DNA of 64,000 nucleotides, taken from positions 7,936,001 through 8,000,000 of the forward strand of contig NC_135242.1 of the NCBI RefSeq assembly GCF_947623445.1. Direction: 5' to 3'. The DNA comes from Clavelina lepadiformis. Taxonomy: Eukaryota; Chordata; Ascidiacea; Aplousobranchia; Clavelinidae. Below are positions 25,211-43,184 of the stretch, in pieces; position 1 is the first letter of the stretch; the number at the start of each line of letters is the position of its first letter. The notes beneath the pieces are model-generated. The model saw only the letters and a program-made list of their open reading frames with translations, was not told the DNA's origin and searched no databases. The translations under genes and the position numbers were made by a program.

Positions 25211-26731
25211 ATGGAGGAGAATGGTATCCAGGACAGGTTGTACAAAGTCATTCTAATTGGCGATTCTGGTGTTGGGAAAACGAGCCTACTAATGAGGTTA
25301 TGTAAAAATGAATTCAAAGCTAGCATGACGGCCACCTTAGGTACGTATATGCATGTCCGAGCAATATGTATTTTTATCAAACGCTAACATGTTATCACGT
25401 AACGAACTTCATATAGTTCATCTATCGCAATCATTTTAAAAACAATCGTTTTCAATGTTTTGCATTTTAAAGGTGTTGATTCGCATACGAAAACTGTTGA
25501 CGTAGGAGACCGGCCCGTAACTTTACAGATTTGGGACACTGCAGGACAAGAAAGGTTTAGAAGTATTGCGCGATCGTATTTCAGGTAATTCTCCTTTGAT
25601 ACTGTACTTTTACCCCGTAAAAACACCTACGAAGTATACCGATTTTTTTAAAGTACATGCATAAAATAGATATTCCTTTGGTGAGAATCTTTGAGCGAGC
25701 ACTTTATTGGAATTATACGGCAAAGCCTTATTCCTTTCTATAGCTTATCTTAGGTTGATAGTAAATACAGATACAGAATGCTTTTAAGTATAAATCTGAA
25801 GTATATAGAGACGGAGTAATTGTAAAACAACTTACAGACTGTTATTTGTGTATAGGAGAGCAGACGGAGTATTGTTATTATATGACTGTACTTATGAAAC
25901 CTCCTTCCTCAACGTGAGAGATTGGATGTCTGCTGTAGAGGTAATTAAAACTATCCGTAGATCAGGCAGTCAAATAGCTTATAAAGATACTCTACATTTA
26001 TTAGCATAGAAAAAGTAGTTATCTATTTAATATAAAAGATTCTTACAAACGGTCCCGAAGTTTATCATAGTTAATAATAAAGTAAATAAACAAGATCTAT
26101 CGTATTGGTAGATATGTGAATATTTTTACTAAGTAAAATTCATAATAAATAAATAAATAATGGAATAAAAAACTAATAATAATACTGATTAGACATCAAA
26201 AATCTGAAATGAAATTGTAGGATGGAGCGGGGCGTTTGCTACCTACGATGCTAATAGGCAACAAGTTTGACGTCAGAGAAACCAGCGCCAGATACGGGAA
26301 GAAATGCGTAACAACTGAACAGGGGAAAAAGCTCGCCGCAGTGAGACCATTGACGCTAATCCGTTAAGCCTACTAAGTTACAACTTGTTATCCTTCTTAT
26401 TTTTAAGTGGAACTTTGCAGGAAACCAAATCCCATTTCATCGAAACGAGTGCAAAAATGGGAACAAATGTCAATGAATGCATTTTGGAACTTGGTAAATT
26501 ACTCCTTAAGGCAGAAGACGACGAAAAGAAACAGGTTTTCGCTTTACTTTGCTAATATGTCATGGTTTGTGCGACAAGCATATTACTTTGAGTAACTAAT
26601 TGTGCAATGTATATCCACTGTAATTCGCGTTGTATAAACAAATTTCATAGCTCGCATTTCAACTGACCGGCGTAACTCCGACATCTGAACAGAAGGCCAA
26701 TTCATGCTGCTCGGGATCTAAAGGCACGTGA
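25211..26731 (+). CDS. RASEF: Rab GTPase of the RASEF/Rab44/CRACR2A type, Rab domain only
   Basis: Small GTPase for membrane traffic. Six exons: 25211-25340, 25473-25584, 25856-25940, 26221-26340, 26421-26534, 26651-26731, making 213 residues. All nucleotide-binding motifs are present: GDSGVGKTS (P-loop), the switch I Thr in [22 protein letters not shown] and ETSAK. The segments [29 protein letters not shown] and SFLNVRDW follow human RASEF very closely. Human RASEF and Rab44 carry an N-terminal EF-hand and coiled coil. Here an in-frame stop at 25169 lies 42 bases before the ATG, so as read the protein is a Rab domain alone. The last exon supplies two adjacent cysteines for geranylgeranylation, but six residues follow them, more than is usual. 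Reading through the exon 5 donor would instead give a short tail with one terminal Cys. An upstream exon spliced to an AG at 25190 cannot be excluded. Confidence 0.88.
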
Positions 26732-27879
26732 ATGAGTGACTGAGATTAGCGGTTGGGTAACGGCGGCACGGTCACAACTTTATTCTGCTAGATGAAGCCC
26801 GAAAAGCGTTCCAAGAAAATGCAAACTCTTTGTTAAAGATTGTCGTAGTTCATAAGTTTCTCTAAGCTCTTTTGTACATCTTTATGTGAACTATCAGTGC
26901 TCCAATATACTGCAAATGTATGGTGCGACTTGGTAAACATGTTGTAATCCATTTCTTGCTGGTGTTTAGAACTTTTTTCTTTATGCTTACAAATATTGTT
27001 GCAAATCAGATCAACTTGTTTATACTTTCCTCTCAGAAAATCAAAATAGACATGAAACTAAATGTCTTGACGACATGATTCGGTATTTTAAGAAATGTTT
27101 CACCACCACCAAGAACTACATGCTAAAAAGCGTAACGCTTTTTTGCAAAAAGTTTTACCAAGCCTCTTTTGGCAGATTTTGCAAGGTTACTTATAATTGG
27201 TACTTTATTACTTAGTGCCAAATTTCATGATGATAACGAGCAAACAAAATTAGAAGATGTTCGTATGAATTACACTGGAACTTTTCGACACACTTAAAGA
27301 AAAATTTATTTGGTTATAAATAATGACAACCGTTTCCGTGCAATCGCACCATAATTTTCATTTAAATTTGTCATCTTCGAAAACGATTGCAATATTGCAA
27401 CGTGTGTTCGTACCTGCACTTGAACATTACATAGTAATCATAAAAATTATGTATAGGTAGTTCCAAAAACTGTGCTGAAAAAAGGGAATGATGCAAGCTC
27501 TGATTAATTGTTAGTTACAATTAACCAACAAGAAAGATAACATAATGTACTGTAAAATGAGCGCAGCTATCCAGTTGACAACATTTTTAATGCATAGTAT
27601 ATAATTGTTAAATGGCGAAATTGTTAAATCATGCCTGTTCAGTATTGCAACAACACGTCCTTGTGACAAAATCAATAGCATACACGGCATTTCGTCCACA
27701 ACAATGGGTTTTAAAAAATTACCAAGACGATTCTCTTTCATAAAGGCTGATTGTTCAGAAATAGTTTAAAGAAAAAATCGCAACATTAACCGTGTAACAA
27801 AAATCTCGCAGAATCATAATTAAATATACTTCTCAGATTACGAAAGAATTGCAAAAACTAAAAAGGCTTGATAAAAACC
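26732..27879. other. Convergent intergenic interval (Rab and AGPS 3' ends)
   Basis: About 1.1 kb between the stop codons of two convergent genes; it should hold both 3' UTRs. No open frame with recognisable content, RNA gene or transposon end was found. Confidence 0.5.
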
Positions 27880-33344
<5,465 letters not shown>

Positions 33345-33799
33345 CTCTGAGGAAGCCATTAGCCATGTATAGTAAGTACCGGTTAACAATAACAGAAATC
33401 CTTGTAAAACAATCAACCTGGACCCTTACTTATAGCAGCTGTTTTAAATAGACCCTACTGCCCTAGTAAAAATACAGTCAAAAACATGTTGGGTTAAGTA
33501 TAGCCTACGATATTCGGTCTGAGTTTTAATATCACAATTGAACGCACGATGCACCAGAGCGTAACTATTGCTCCGGCTGCATCTGTGTCCTGGCAAAACC
33601 TAATTCCGAATACGGTTGACTCAGCAGTTAGCAGAAAACGCCGACAGGGTTGTAGTCTTTGAGCCACGATTTTGCAACAGTGGCCCATCTGAGCCGCGGT
33701 TGTGGTGCATCCACGGATATCAAAAACACTGGATAGCGCATCTGGCCTTGTGGCTTCAAGTAATTTGATTGGCCAAGCCTCCATCTTGGTAGTTCCTAC

Positions 33800-34247
33800 C
33801 AGGGTTGCCAGATTTTGCAGAGCAATATATACCAAATATCAAAAAGTTATATATATACCAAATATATACCAAACAGAGGTATACCAACCGCAAGTCGGCA
33901 ACCGATATAATCATGGACATTTGACAATAGTCTGGAACAGAACTGTGAGAACTCAGTAGCTCACACTGTGCGTTATATAATCAGTGTTGCCACTGCCACA
34001 AAAACACATGAAATATAAGTGTAGTTTTGAATCGTCGGTCCTACTTAGCATATGCAAGTGGTTAACATAGATTTGAAACAAATTATTACTTTCAGTTACC
34101 AAAGAATATACCAAAAATATGCCAATATACCAAATGATAATTTCCACCTACCAAATGCTCAAAAATATCCCAAATATATACCAATATACCAAATGAAAAT
34201 TTCAGCTACCAGACATGAAAAAAATATACCAAAATTGTGCAACCCTG
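33800..34247. mobile_element. hAT-type MITE rich in ATACCAAAT repeats
   Basis: A 448-bp element starting CAGGGTTGCCAGATTTTGC and ending GTGCAACCCTG, flanked by an exact 8-bp target duplication GTTCCTAC (33792-33799 and 34248-34255). Between the ends, many degenerate copies of a 10-12-bp unit built on ATATACCAAAT occur, concentrated near both termini, with a more ordinary centre. No transposase is encoded. It lies about 450 bp upstream of the AGPS start. Confidence 0.9.
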
Positions 34248-34983
34248 GTTCCTACTCGCTGTGCGTATTGCATTCAAGTCTAATTGGCAAGGGTGGCTGG
34301 TAACGGACCTTATTGAAGACTGCTACATTATATTATACCTCTGATGTACAGCATTGAAGCAATTTTTATTCATCAGTTGCTTGAACACACCACCTGCTTG
34401 TCTGCTTAATTCTCGCTTTTTCAACTTATGTTTTATGGTTTTAAATAATTATAGGTTTAGTGGCCGTTCTAGTTGTTACCAGAAAATATCAACGTTATTT
34501 CTCTTGAGCACGTTTTAAGCCTTTTCGACTTTGTCACCTTTTCCTGCTCATTGGCACGTGTTAGTAACAACTGGCTTGATTTTTCGTCCCCACCGCGCTT
34601 TTGGCGAAAAATAAAATGATTGATGTTCGTGAAAAAGACTAGTAGATCTTTTTACAATGAAGGTTAGTAATAAAAGCTGATTCTTTTGTAGTATGTGTGA
34701 ATTAATAGGCGGGGTGGCTATCAACAAAATTTTTTTGCAGACATTGGTACGATTTAAAAATTACTATTTATTTGTTGTTTATAGTATTAAATATAGTATT
34801 ATGACAGTTTATTTATTCAGCTCTACAAATGGCAAAGGCAATAGAAAGACCTGGCACAGCTAAACTTTGTTCTCACCTCGTAAATTCTCACCGCTTTATT
34901 TTGGTCTTGCCCAGGTTTGAAACTGTTTGTCAGAACCATTGAGAATAAACAAAAGCAAGCAGAAAAAACGTAGAAACTGAATA
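34248..34983. other. Intergenic DNA without recognised features
   Basis: About 0.7 kb between the hAT MITE and the start of recognisable Gypsy sequence. Nothing coding was seen. Part may be older Gypsy DNA that has lost recognisable coding content. Confidence 0.4.
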
Positions 34984-35186
34984 TTGAAATCAGTTCAGTT
35001 GGCTCTAAAAACACATCATTTCGATCATACACAATGGGAAGCAGTGCTAGATGACGCCTTACACTCGATTCAATGGTTGATTTGTACAGCGACTAATGTG
35101 TCACCTCAAGAACGTTTTTTTAACTTTCAAAGTTGTTCTTGCACAGGAGCAAATCTACCTTCGTGGACGACTACAGCGGAAAAGGT
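34984..35186 (+). mobile_element. Fossil Ty3/Gypsy fragment, integrase region (left piece)
   Basis: A short stretch whose translation, with DALHSIQWLICTATN and SPQERFFNFQ, resembles the C-terminal part of Ty3/Gypsy integrases found in many invertebrates. The 5' body of the element (gag, protease, reverse transcriptase) is absent from the window, so it is a broken relic. It is cut at 35186 by insertion of the smaller LTR element; related sequence resumes at 37133. Confidence 0.75.
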
Positions 35187-35564
35187 TGTGATAAATATAT
35201 CAATTAATGTAATATAAAATTGTGTACTGCATAGAATTCTCATCTATGGAATCAGTGAAGCATAACACTGCGTGACGTAATCGATTGTTCCCTTGTCCGT
35301 GCATTTTGTTTTACTCAGTCTCTTTTCAGTCGTACGTTCAACGCCGCAACATGTCTCTGTGCTGTTGCTGTTATAATGTTCTATCTTGATGTATTCGTTC
35401 AAAGAAGCTTCAAATATAATCAGATTATACAGTAGTCATTCCTGTGTCATTACTGCTGAAGTCTATCAAAGTTCACTGTTAAGATATACACAAGGAAACA
35501 GACTTTGTAGTGTAAGTGGGTAAACCTTTCAGGCAAAGGTACCAATATACCACTTTTCATTACA
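35187..35564 (+). repeat. 5' LTR of the non-autonomous element
   Basis: 378 bp, TG at the start and CA at the end, matching the copy at 36755-37132 with no difference seen by eye. Confidence 0.9.
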
Positions 35565-36754
35565 AAATGATGCAGCCGAGTGAGGACGAATTGACAATAA
35601 AAGAAGACATTTCCATTATAAGTGTGGTGGAGCCGAAATAGCTGAGAACTACGCATTTCTTTGGGGAACAACCTATGAACAATTAAATTTGAGGTTGAGA
35701 GAAGTCTAGTGATCTCAGACTAGAAGATATGTCTCATCCACAACCCATACAACACTCATTGGATCTAGCCGACAGACATCTCGACAATATGATATTCGAA
35801 CAAATCAACTACAACGACGGTGACGAAGAATCGCCTAGACTTCAACCAACTTCGAATGCAACAATGACCGACGAACAAAGCACTCCAGTGAAAACACTTT
35901 GTCGGTATTTGGACATTCAGTAATGATTTTTTGTTTGTTTTTTTCTCTATGTAATATATATTATAGCGTTATTGTGTAGTTTACCTTAAATGATGGTGGC
36001 TTAGTGGCCATAATCTCTAAACGGTTTAAGTCATGCCGTGGAGAAATTTTTCTTTGTGTTATTTTGTTATGCTTTAAAACATAGCGGTTGTTTTCGAAGG
36101 TTAAACAAATGCCCAAGGCTAACACCGATACACTATGTTGAATGTCAATTACAAAACGTATTTGACTAATTTTATATATATGTTTTGCAAAACGCGTATT
36201 TCCAAGTGAAATATTCACGCAGCTACACTGGGAAAACCAGACGCTGTAATATGATTGAATGGTCTTATGTTTGAAAATGCCTAGTGCAAATTTCTCTTAT
36301 GTTGATCAGAACGCGTGAGCATACAAAAATTTCATACCATACGTTGTTTACGGAAACGGCGTGAAGAAACGTGAGATGAAAAATTTGCTGACGATTTCCT
36401 AATTTTGCGAATATGCTCATAGAAGCTAATGCATTGTGTGTCAAATGACATCCTGTGTTCTGTTTTCTATTTAAAGTCGTGACATAAATGTCATCATTGT
36501 TTGTTTTGTATACTAATTTTGCTGTATGACTTACAGAAAACATATTACTATCTTTTTGCGAATGTATTGCCAATATGAATTGTATTGTAACTATGTTTCA
36601 ACGTTTATTGTTATGTGATCTACATTTAACGTGTTATATTGACTTTTGTTATCAACACTATTGTTTTAATTATTGCTTATCGAGAATTGTTTCTATCATG
36701 ATTAGAAAATTGCTTTAAAATTACATTTTAACGCGATTTTCTGGGGGGAGGTTA

Positions 36755-37132
36755 TGTGATAAATATATCAATTAATGTAATATAAAATTGTGTACTGCAT
36801 AGAATTCTCATCTATGGAATCAGTGAAGCATAACACTGCGTGACGTAATCGATTGTTCCCTTGTCCGTGCATTTTGTTTTACTCAGTCTCTTTTCAGTCG
36901 TACGTTCAACGCCGCAACATGTCTCTGTGCTGTTGCTGTTATAATGTTCTATCTTGATGTATTCGTTCAAAGAAGCTTCAAATATAATCAGATTATACAG
37001 TAGTCATTCCTGTGTCATTACTGCTGAAGTCTATCAAAGTTCACTGTTAAGATATACACAAGGAAACAGACTTTGTAGTGTAAGTGGGTAAACCTTTCAG
37101 GCAAAGGTACCAATATACCACTTTTCATTACA
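36755..37132 (+). repeat. 3' LTR of the non-autonomous element
   Basis: 378 bp, the same length and sequence as the 5' LTR by eye, preceded by a polypurine tract. Confidence 0.9.
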
Positions 37133-37700
37133 AGGTATACCTCAGACGGTTTGTGAGAACAAACAAGAACTATCCGCTTGCAGATGAGGTTGAACTAATT
37201 TAATCAGTGTCAATCCGACCTATGCCAATGAACGTTTCCAAATGGGCGCGAAGCCACCGTTTCATTACGTGTCATTGCTACTTACCTGAGAGACAATAGT
37301 CAAAACGATGAAACTAGTGCATATCCTGGTCAAAATGACATGGCTGAAGTCGCTGAGCAATCCAGTTCCGAACTAGTAAACGATCATTTAACGAATGATA
37401 TAGTTCAATATGCTCAAGACAACACTTCATATGTTGAAAGCACTAATTTTTATGACACACCTATAATTAGATGTTCAGTGCGTCATAACAAAGTTGTGCC
37501 TCCGTTAAGATACAGCTATTATGTGTAGGCCTATAATAAGCTGCTTTGTTTGCAAGTAATATAGTAACCTGAGTTGGGTGGTTTTAGCCTTAATATAAAG
37601 TTATTTGTTTGCAATTTACAGTCATTTCTGTGATGTTTTTTTCGTTAACTCTGTTTTGTTACACCCCGTGTTCGTTTTTTTGGGAGGGGAAATGTTATGA
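37133..37700 (+). mobile_element. Fossil Ty3/Gypsy fragment (right piece)
   Basis: Sequence resuming after the inserted LTR element, with a short frame at 37340-37528 that ends in a basic RHNKVVPPLRYSY-type motif typical of Gypsy pol tails. A purine-rich tract near 37680-37692 may mark the start of a former 3' LTR, whose far end I could not find. Broken and incomplete. Confidence 0.55.
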
Positions 37701-38462
37701 GTTTAGTTCCTTTTCTTTCTTATACTCTTGTGTAATTGTGTTGTGTGTAGGTTTTGCCTCCAGTAGGCTACATCATTATTGGGAATTATTACTTCAAGTT
37801 TGTAGCTGAGCTTAAGTTTACTGCGTTTGCTGTTACACTAATTTGCTTTTGAATTAATGTAATTTTTGTATGTTTAACTCCGTAAAAACTTGTTTGAACT
37901 TTAATAAAATCTTTATAGTCATGTTACACTTCACGTTTTATATAGGCCTATGTCAGTTGTGATTCATTATTTTCTTAGTTTAGTAAGTTAAGTTTTCTTT
38001 TGATGGAATTTTAAACTTCTCTTTTGTCGTTAAGAGTTAAGACTTCATTACGTCGCATATAAAATAATTGTGTTTGGTTTTGTTTATTGCGCTGCATGGC
38101 AAAGCTTTCTTTAAAAAAATTGTGCTGTCAGTGTAATATTCATGTTTCCTAAAATAAAAGGAGATCACAGCAGGAGGTCTTATAAGATGCTCCACGCATT
38201 TTTTTTTATAACCCTTAAAATAAATCATAGCGAAGACACTGACAAGCCTGAATGCGTCATTTCTAAATTCCGAGCAAATACTTCAGCAGCAGGCACACCA
38301 CAAGCTTCATTTATTTTTTCATGTACAAAGCAGACTAGCATGATATTGTAATGATAAGGTGCCACCAAGTTTTACAGCTCAGTATACTCAAGCAATATTT
38401 CTACAACTCTCCAACTCAACACGCGCCCTGGTCACGTATGTAAAACTTTTGCAGCACAACGC

Positions 38463-41400
38463 CTAACGTTCGTTTGGGGAGTTTGCTGGTATAACATAGC
38501 TTGAAGTCGGAGAATACGAGTATTTGTGCAGTTTATAATCCATTGGATAGCTTAAAAAGCTCTCCACCGTTTTCCAGATTTCGTTGTTTCGCAGCAGCTG
38601 AACAACTTTCTCAATATCAGGAGATTGCATTCTGTCGCTATCATATGGACTGTAGAAATAAAACTGGTTTTGTTACAAAACTGATAACGTTGAAAGACCA
38701 TTAACGAAATCTGAAATAGCTGGTTTGATATAAATCAGAAAATGAGCATCACGTCGTGATTTGGAAAAGATGCCTTAAATGTATCTTGTGAAGTATACAT
38801 GCTATAAAGCTTATTAGAAAATTCGTTTTACTGTTTTAACAAAAAATTACGGTTTAGCACATACTGGTTGTCAGGTTATATAAGGTTGCAACTCAGCACA
38901 CTGATTAGCTTACTGTACTTACGGAACTACAGATCGTATAAGTGCGTGCACGGCTTCAAGTGCATCTGTGGTCCTCAGTGGACGATGGAACTCTATTCCT
39001 TGACAAGCACAAAGTAATTCGATAGCAATGACATACTCTACATTGCTGACTACCTCTAAAGCCTGTAAAATAGCTTCATGAAGTTAACATGAACAATAAA
39101 CGAAATACTGGTAGATGAAAAAGTCAAATATCAAACAACAAGCTATAAACACCTTTCTTGCTGCCCACCCGCCCATGGAAACATGATCTTCTTGACCAGC
39201 GCTAGTCGACAGTGAATCTACTGAAGATGGGTGACACAAACCTTTGTTTTCTGAAACAAGTGCCGCTGCGGTGCAGTGTGGAATCATAAAACCAGAGTTG
39301 AGGCCACCGTCTTGTACCAGGAAGGCTGGTAAGTCGCTGTAAGCTGTAAAGTATAGAAATGTTTGCAAAAACCACAGTTAATCAAGGGATTACATAAGTA
39401 GAGTAATTTGAAAAGCAGTGGCGAATTATACATGGGTTGCACAATCTTTCAATTCTTCTTTCACTCATAGATGCCAGCTCATGAACTCCAATAGCCAGAT
39501 AGTCGAGCGCTTTCGCAGGATATTCACCATGGAAATTTCCTCCTGAAATTGTTTCTCCACGATCGATTAACACCATCTGTCCATAAAAATTGAAATGAAA
39601 CACAATCTGTCAATATCATTAAAAAACGATAAAATTTCCTATCTTTGAAGTCCAAAGTGACGCAGTTGAAAAACGTTTATACACAGAGAAATATCATCTG
39701 TAAAAAAAGAAAAAGCTGTAAGAAAACAATATTGGATACAGAAGAAATCATACAGGATTGTCGGTTGCACTGTTCAATTCAACATTTAAGATGTTATTAA
39801 CGAATTCCACTGTGTCGTGAGCTATTCCATGGACTTGCGGGCAGCATCTCAAAGTGTATGCATCTTGTACTCTGTCACAGTTACGATGACTTTCTAAAGA
39901 GAACATTTTTTGCAATAAGACTAAAGTCAAGGTATACTGAAAACTACCGCATAATACCAGTTGAGACGCGTATTTGACCGGTCACATTAACCAACTTTTT
40001 ATAATTAGTTGGAGGAACAAATTGCTCTTACAAATAGCCTTGGTCCCGGCTTTAAAGATTGCCTTAACTCACGTGTTATTTCCGAAGGATCGGCCCCATA
40101 TTGCAGCAGAGCTCGCAAACGCTTAGCGACCGCCAGCTGCCCTTTATGAGGACGAGCTTCGTGAATTGCTTCATCAAACGCTCGGCTTGTGCCCTGCAAA
40201 GCTTCCAAAGTTAATGCAGCGGCAACATCAGCCTGTAGGGCGATTTGTTTAGCTCTTTGTACAGCTTCTGACCCAAGTGAGGCAATGAATTGTGTCCCAT
40301 TTATCAACGCAAGCCCTGAAAATATTTCAAAACCTCAATTAAATTTGTGCTGCAAACAGAAAGTAACAGTATTTAAAGCTATATGGTTACAAATGAACTA
40401 CCTTCCTTTGGGCCTAACTTCAGAGTTTCAATGCCATTAGCTTCCATGACATGACTAGCATTTGCCCAACCACTTTTAGGTGACCACATCATACCCTTTC
40501 CCATCAGCCCCACCGCCAAGTGGGACAAAGGAGCTAAATCTCCACTTGCACCGACAGTACCCTTTTCTGGAATCCACGGAAGACATGAAGCTGAAAAAAG
40601 CAAACATATCTGTTTGAGAATAAGCAGTAGTAAAGTTGTAACTTTGTTTGCGATGATGATCGGTTGGATTAGTGTTGCAGTTAAAATATCTGCATTTTGC
40701 GACCAGGGTTCGATATTTGCCGACGCTGTATTGTTGTAATAGCTTTGGGAAAGGAGTTGTAGGCTAGACTGTCACTCTTTCATCGAACAATCGTACGTTA
40801 AAAGAGATTTTTCATCGTATCTTGTTAACTTAATTTAAATGTTACGAAAAAGTAACTTAAGTCCTTCTTCTAATTTAATTTAACTTCAAGTAAACCCTTA
40901 ACAAATTAAATCGACTTTTTGCATACCTATTCTCCTATAACCTATAACCGCTTGTCTTTAACAACGGGCCGCGTGACCTACTTACTGTGAAATAGTCACT
41001 TCGTATAACCATGCTTTTTCCTGTTCATTGCGAGCGTTAAACAGAGCTGTTTGAAATTTCAGAATTCGGGTTAGAGCGCACCAATTGGATAATTCGCACA
41101 GGGGAAAAGCTTTGAGCAGAAAAAAATCATTACCAAGTTTATAAGTTGTGTAAAGGTTTTCCTCAGTTGGAGGGTAAATATTACGATAGCATTTACCATA
41201 ATAAGCGTGTATGACCATAAGCAGCTGTTTATCTAAAAGCGACTGGAGATGTAGCCAACTGCTGTGTATGCTGAATGCAGCAAAGAAAACATTGCTTGAG
41301 TTAGTATACATCATTTCCAACGAAGTGTTGCGTCATCATTGTTACTGACGCTAATAATCATACCATGCTCATCGCATGTGGTCAGGCGACACAGCATTAC

Positions 41401-43184
41401 GTCATAAAAAGATATTTCCGCCCTATTTTTATCAGCTCAGTGACGAAGACGAATCATCAACAACGTGCTTGCAACTGAAAACGTTATCAGTGACCGCGAC
41501 TAACGAAATGAAAACAATTACGAAGTTTTACCATTAAATGCCTTTTGTAGAACCAACAGATTTCGCACAGTTATCCCGCTATATCCCTTGCAAAGAACGT
41601 TAATTCGCAAAGCCAGCATCATTCTTGTCCTTTCTGGAGACAGTGGCTGGCCAACACCGGCACAGTGCGATTCTATAAGATTGACTTGAAGTTGATCCAA
41701 GTCTTCCTTTGCAATAACCACTCGAGCAAATTTACCGAAGCCGGTTGATACGCCATAAACCACTAAAAACATGTTTATATATGTTTAAAGGAATTTGAAT
41801 GCATGATCTTAGTGATATTTTTCGTAGTTTGCATATGTCTTACCTTTATTTTGAGTAACAATGTCATCCAATAATTTTCGTGACTGCTTCACGCGTGAAA
41901 GTGCGTCTTCAGAAATCTGGAAAATTTGTTGACTGAAACGGTTGCATTATTGCAAATTTTTATATATTTCCTACCTTACCTGTACTTTAAAATTTCCTGT
42001 TGACAACTGCCATAAGGTATCAGTAGTTAACGATTGTCCATTCAAAATGACTGTTCCCTGCTCATTTAACTGTATTAGGAAAAGGTCAAGTCAATCAATC
42101 TATTAGTCAATTTATCAACTTGCCTATTGAAATATGTAAACTGTTTACGTTTTGCATACCTTTTGTATTGAGAGGTCATTGAACTTTAAGCTAAAGCATA
42201 CGTGTTAAAGAAATGTTTGAAAATTCGTTTGAACACCACAAAACAACCAACTTTAGAAGATGATTGAAAAAATCTCATGCTTATAATATTCAGTTCATAT
42301 ACATTTGCTCTTTACATATTTCGTTCAGTTATGATAAAAAAGATACTTTTTCTATATGAGTTAGGTTAGTTTAAAAAATGTGCCAAGGTAACGTAGTAAT
42401 GGTACGATATGTACAAAAGATACGTGTCAGCAATCAGCTTGTTTTCTGGAAGGTCTGTAAAAATTGTCTTCTTCAAGGAGTCTTTTTTAGCTGCGTAAGA
42501 AACGTTTTGGTCAATGTTACGCTGATATTTAAAAATATAAAATTTGTTTGTAAAGTTGGAAAATGATTTCATCAACACAGCCGGTGATAATTTTTTTTGC
42601 ATAGCATCATTGATCTAATTGCCCACAAAACGTAGTAATTTTGGTTATATGGGAAAGTGTTAATATTATAGCTTGAAATATGAGTCACAGAGATTGGCAT
42701 TAATTTAGCGAAAAAGATAGGCAAATGTTCCAACAATGCTTTTTGTCAGTAAAAAAACACGCTGCACGTTTAAGATATATCACAGTATACACAAGCTCCT
42801 AAAACTATAACTTTTTGTTTTTATACCTGATTCTTACCCATCTTTTATTACCTAATATTAGAAACTGCTTGTCTTCAAGAACGTCAGCCATATTATCTCT
42901 AGTGTTGTACAATATGTCTTGCTTTGTTGCTTTCAAAATGTAGTCCTTACGAAAACACCAACACAATTTGAACATTTTAATGACTACGCATTATGCAATA
43001 GGCTATATAAGTTATAGGAACCAAACTTTTTATCATACAGCAAAATTACCTCTGATTTTAAAATATCGACTCCAATATCCTTACTTCTTTCTGCCAGCTC
43101 CTGTATCAGCCAAGATATTGGCTTGTTTCCTTCTGCACAGTGCACAGCCATCCAAACATTTTCAACGTTGACATACACTTTCAT
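38463..43184 (-). CDS. HAL: Histidine ammonia-lyase (histidase)
   Basis: Cytosolic enzyme that deaminates L-histidine to trans-urocanate, the first step of histidine breakdown to glutamate. Fourteen exons: 43184-43050, 42945-42852, 42490-42424, 42190-42160, 42069-41980, 41916-41844, 41762-41532, 40590-40402, 40315-40073, 39893-39754, 39576-39432, 39343-39153, 39062-38923, 38649-38463, giving 651 residues (human 657). The Ala-Ser-Gly that forms the MIO electrophile lies in [14 protein letters not shown]. Other family blocks are [71 protein letters not shown] and [12 protein letters not shown]. Exons 3 and 4 (67 and 31 bp) are inferred mainly from splice sites and phase, because this part of the family is poorly conserved. 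The last exon is also weakly conserved but keeps PDIE and an open frame. The C-terminal tail is Ser/Tyr/Pro-rich. Confidence 0.95.

Larger units (their letters stand above)
35187..37132 (+). mobile_element. Non-autonomous LTR retrotransposon inserted in Gypsy sequence
   Basis: A 1946-bp element with two 378-bp LTRs and a 1190-bp interior. The LTRs begin TGTGATAAAT and end TTACA. A 4-bp AGGT flanks both outer sides (35183-35186 and 37133-37136), consistent with a target duplication. A G-rich polypurine tract directly precedes the 3' LTR (about 36743-36753). The interior has only a short acidic open frame (35729-35923) and no pol domains, so it must have relied on another element's proteins. 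The LTRs look identical by eye, which points to a recent insertion. It lies within a relic Gypsy element, possibly its helper family. Confidence 0.88.

Noticed and set aside
25190-25387. An earlier GTG start for the Rab gene with an open frame running into intron 1
   Set aside because: The first ATG is at 25211 and a good donor at 25340 gives exact family continuity into exon 2; the extra codons past it are intron.
33494-33959. A 113-codon minus frame upstream of AGPS
   Set aside because: No recognisable motif, and it runs into the hAT MITE end at 33800; probably chance plus promoter DNA.
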